From: Vibrio sp. 14G-20
GTDB taxonomy: Bacteria > Pseudomonadota > Gammaproteobacteria > Enterobacterales > Vibrionaceae
Reading direction: 5' to 3'
DNA length: 52,720 bases
Assembly (NCBI RefSeq): GCF_026241515.1
Contig: NZ_JAPHPW010000027.1
Span: forward strand, 1-52,720
Positions within the stretch are counted from its first letter, which is position 1; each line of letters starts with the position of its first letter. The position numbers were made by a program, and so were the translations under genes. Below the pieces are notes generated by a model. That model was not told the origin of the DNA, searched no databases, and worked only from the letters and a program-made list of their open reading frames with translations. Positions 50,836 to 52,720 of the stretch are shown here, in pieces.

Positions 50836-51237
50836 CTAACGAATATAGTTTGCATTAATACTCACGTACCAGTGCTGAAGCTTGCCGTCCGATTTTTTGA
50901 TCCACAAATCGTTGGTGTAGCTTTCGATCTTGCCGTTAACCGTTAGGCTGAATGTGTTCTCATCGAACTCACCAAGTTTTACGAACTGGTCTGTCGTAAT
51001 CAGAAACGGATCCATGTCATCCACGCCAACCACATCTGAAATCACATAGTAGTGATAAGTGAGCGGCTTGCTCGCATCATTCGGATTGCTACGATACGCC
51101 ACAAGCTTGAACGGTTCCGTTAATGGAACGTCGAGCGTTTGCTTGTCCATGGTCGCTGGAATCGGGATAAACAGCCAAGCGGTAAACAGACCGCTCAGTA
51201 AAACCATCAGGAAGAAAAGAGTCTTAATTGCTTTCAT
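50836..51237 (-). CDS. Small membrane-anchored hypothetical protein
   Basis: This 133-residue protein starts at ATG 51237 with GAAGG upstream. The first 28 residues (MKAIKTLFFLMVLLSGLFTA) form an uncleaved signal anchor or signal peptide, so the rest lies in the periplasm. The body has beta-rich pieces (DVPLTEPFKLVAYRSNPNDA, YHYYVISDVVGVDDMDPFLI) and ends in KLQHWYVSINANYIR. The family is not recognised. It forms its own unit with a good terminator. Confidence 0.6.
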   Translation of the reverse strand: MKAIKTLFFLMVLLSGLFTAWLFIPIPATMDKQTLDVPLTEPFKLVAYRSNPNDASKPLTYHYYVISDVVGVDDMDPFLITTDQFVKLGEFDENTFSLTVNGKIESYTNDLWIKKSDGKLQHWYVSINANYIR

Positions 51238-51544
51238 AGCAACCTTCAAAATATGGGGGATGTTAATGGGGCTATGGTAACTAGGGTGAGTAAAGATGCA
51301 AGCTCTGTTCTTACTCTATCTTATCTCCGCTTAACCTAGCGCAAAGAAAGCGGTTTGGTTAACTCGAAATGGAAACACGAGTGCTTAAGTATAGATTATG
51401 GCTCTAAGAAGATTCGTTATTTGAACCAATCGGTGGTTTTAACCAGTCTCTCGAAACTGTGTAAGTAACTGTCACGAAATGACCTATATAGAGAAAATTG
51501 AATGCGATAAGAATAACGCATGAATATTTTTTGAGCGTTTTCTT
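51238..51544. other. Intergenic region before the aminotransferase
   Basis: No gene. The inverted repeat TGCGATAAGAATAACGCA near 51503-51520 could be a weak operator for the aminotransferase. Promoters for both directions are not clear by eye. Confidence 0.35.
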
Positions 51545-52627
51545 ATGCATTTAAACCCAAGGTTAAGCGGTGACTACCATTCTTATGTCGATCATTCATT
51601 CCGCATCGATTGTTCACTCGGCTCTAATCCATTTGGCGCACCAGAAATCCCTGAACATGTGGTTAAAGAGATAATTCACGGTATTGATAAATACTACTGT
51701 CACAGGGAGCTTTCAGAGCTGACTTATTTAACTCGTCAGTTTATTGGGATTGAAGACTGTCGTATTACCTACACTACTGGCTCTCTCGGGGCGCTAGAAC
51801 TTATCTTCAATAAACTTATCGATCACAGCAATCGCACCATGATAGGTATTGGTCCTCAGTTTGTTGAAGCAATATCAGAGTTCAATTTGGTTGGCGGAGA
51901 ATACCAGTCCATCAACATGTTTGATTATCAAAACGAGTCTGATCTGTTTGGTGTGCTGGCCTCAAAAGTCAGCAGAGAAAGGCCAGCCTTGGTTTATATC
52001 GATAATCCCAACAATCCAACGGGTCGAATCTACGACAGAGCTCATCTGGTCGAGATAGCAAAAGTATGTGAGCGTTCTGGCTCTATTTTGATTGTCGACG
52101 AGGCCTATGGTGAGTACCTGAGTGCAGAACAGTCTATGCTCGATCAAACCTTGGTCTTGGATAACTTAATTGTTTTACGCACTTTTTCTAAAGGTTTAGG
52201 CCTAGCTGGGATTCGATTAGGTTACTTGGCTAGCAGTGAAAACCTAACTTCAGCGATAGAAGCCGCGGTGAGCGTGTTTACGCCCACTTATCCTTCGATA
52301 AAAATCGCATCGGCGACCCTACCCAATGCGAAACACTTCCTAGAAACCAACCGCAGCAAAACCGAGTATTTTAAACAGCAAATGATCGGCTTGTTGTCTG
52401 TACACAATATTGATGTGCTGAGTACATCAATATCAACGCCAATTATGTTGTTGAGGAAAAAGGGAGCCAACCTTTCGAAGCTATTTGAGAAGATTGGTAT
52501 CAAGACATGTTCCGGTGTCGACTTTGCCATTACGTGTGATGCGATGACCGAAGAGTATGTTCGATTACGAATTGTTGGAAATGATGTGGATTTAGAGGAG
52601 TTAAAGCAGCGGATTCAGCAGCTATAA
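51545..52627 (+). CDS. PLP-dependent aminotransferase (HisC/CobD-like)
   Basis: This 360-residue class I/II aminotransferase resembles histidinol-phosphate aminotransferase and threonine-phosphate decarboxylase in layout. PLP-binding features: the YIDNPNNPTGRIYD segment (near residues 157-170), VDEAYGEY (near 195), and the Schiff-base lysine in LRTFSKGLGLAGIRLGY (near residue 224). The opening (HSFRIDCSLGSNPFGAPEIP) matches the CobD/HisC N terminus. No histidine or cobalamin genes lie nearby, so the specific substrate is open. The start lacks a strong ribosome-binding site. Confidence 0.85.
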   Translation: MHLNPRLSGDYHSYVDHSFRIDCSLGSNPFGAPEIPEHVVKEIIHGIDKYYCHRELSELTYLTRQFIGIEDCRITYTTGSLGALELIFNKLIDHSNRTMIGIGPQFVEAISEFNLVGGEYQSINMFDYQNESDLFGVLASKVSRERPALVYIDNPNNPTGRIYDRAHLVEIAKVCERSGSILIVDEAYGEYLSAEQSMLDQTLVLDNLIVLRTFSKGLGLAGIRLGYLASSENLTSAIEAAVSVFTPTYPSIKIASATLPNAKHFLETNRSKTEYFKQQMIGLLSVHNIDVLSTSISTPIMLLRKKGANLSKLFEKIGIKTCSGVDFAITCDAMTEEYVRLRIVGNDVDLEELKQRIQQL

Positions 52628-52720
52628 ATCAATAGCTATAAATCAACAGTTATAAAATCCGTAGGCACAAAAATGTATGGTCCGCCCCGTTATTGCAACT
52701 ACAATTGAGTAATAACGGAG

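Overview
The window reads as chromosomal DNA of a marine Vibrio, possibly of the Splendidus clade. Three things point there: a VCR-type integron attC-like sequence at the left edge, several families typical of Vibrio (DUF4823 lipoprotein, DUF2860 outer-membrane protein, DUF4144, CLCA_X, MshA-like pilin), and the moderate GC content. The genus call comes from family recognition, not from a database search. No rRNA, tRNA or CRISPR was seen.

Region 1 (1-14.7 kb) is accessory and partly decayed. The left edge looks like the end of an integron cassette array, with a HEPN-like protein and then a DUF4823 lipoprotein. To its right are a DUF2860 porin-like/esterase operon, a divergent pair of unknown genes, a CsrA-like small protein, a small exported protein, an outer-membrane phospholipase A, an orphan MshA-like pilin, a 604-residue lipoprotein, a TetR-type regulator, two unknown genes and a Phd/ParE-type toxin-antitoxin pair. 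Gene debris lies between them. The most striking feature is a family of seven near-identical 21-bp palindromes (ATAAAGTGCA, one base, TGCACTTTAT). All seven are intergenic and most sit just upstream of a gene. This looks like a clustered, undescribed regulon or a dispersed hairpin element. A second copy of the TetR-type gene, at 1895-2059, has lost 267 bp, including its DNA-binding domain, between 8-bp direct repeats.

Region 2 (14.7-31.9 kb) is mostly ordinary chromosome. It has a membrane protein; a MerR regulator with a downstream carboxymuconolactone-decarboxylase-like gene behind a MerR-type 19-bp-spacer promoter; an AEC transporter; and a purine catabolism operon (xdhA-xdhB-xdhC-guaD) under a GntR/FCD regulator whose likely operator, ATTGTATACAAT, lies at both promoters. 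These are followed by a 3-methyladenine glycosylase, a GNAT, an HD hydrolase, a HAD phosphatase, a Dcu-type dicarboxylate transporter, DUF4144, a CLCA_X gene broken by an in-frame TGA, and a flavin reductase-like gene.

Region 3 (32-52.7 kb) holds a ferric-reductase-like flavoprotein and a complete sucrose utilisation locus: porin scrY, repressor scrR, PTS transporter scrA, fructokinase scrK and hydrolase scrB. Repressor-type operators with the core GTTTGCAAAC lie at all three promoters. Next come a secreted AGE-like protein, a GST, a LysR regulator, and a cryptochrome/photolyase. An AcoR-like sigma-54 activator is divergent from an aldehyde dehydrogenase that has a sigma-54 promoter and paired upstream sites. 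The window ends with a NUDIX hydrolase, a small membrane-anchored protein and a HisC-like aminotransferase.
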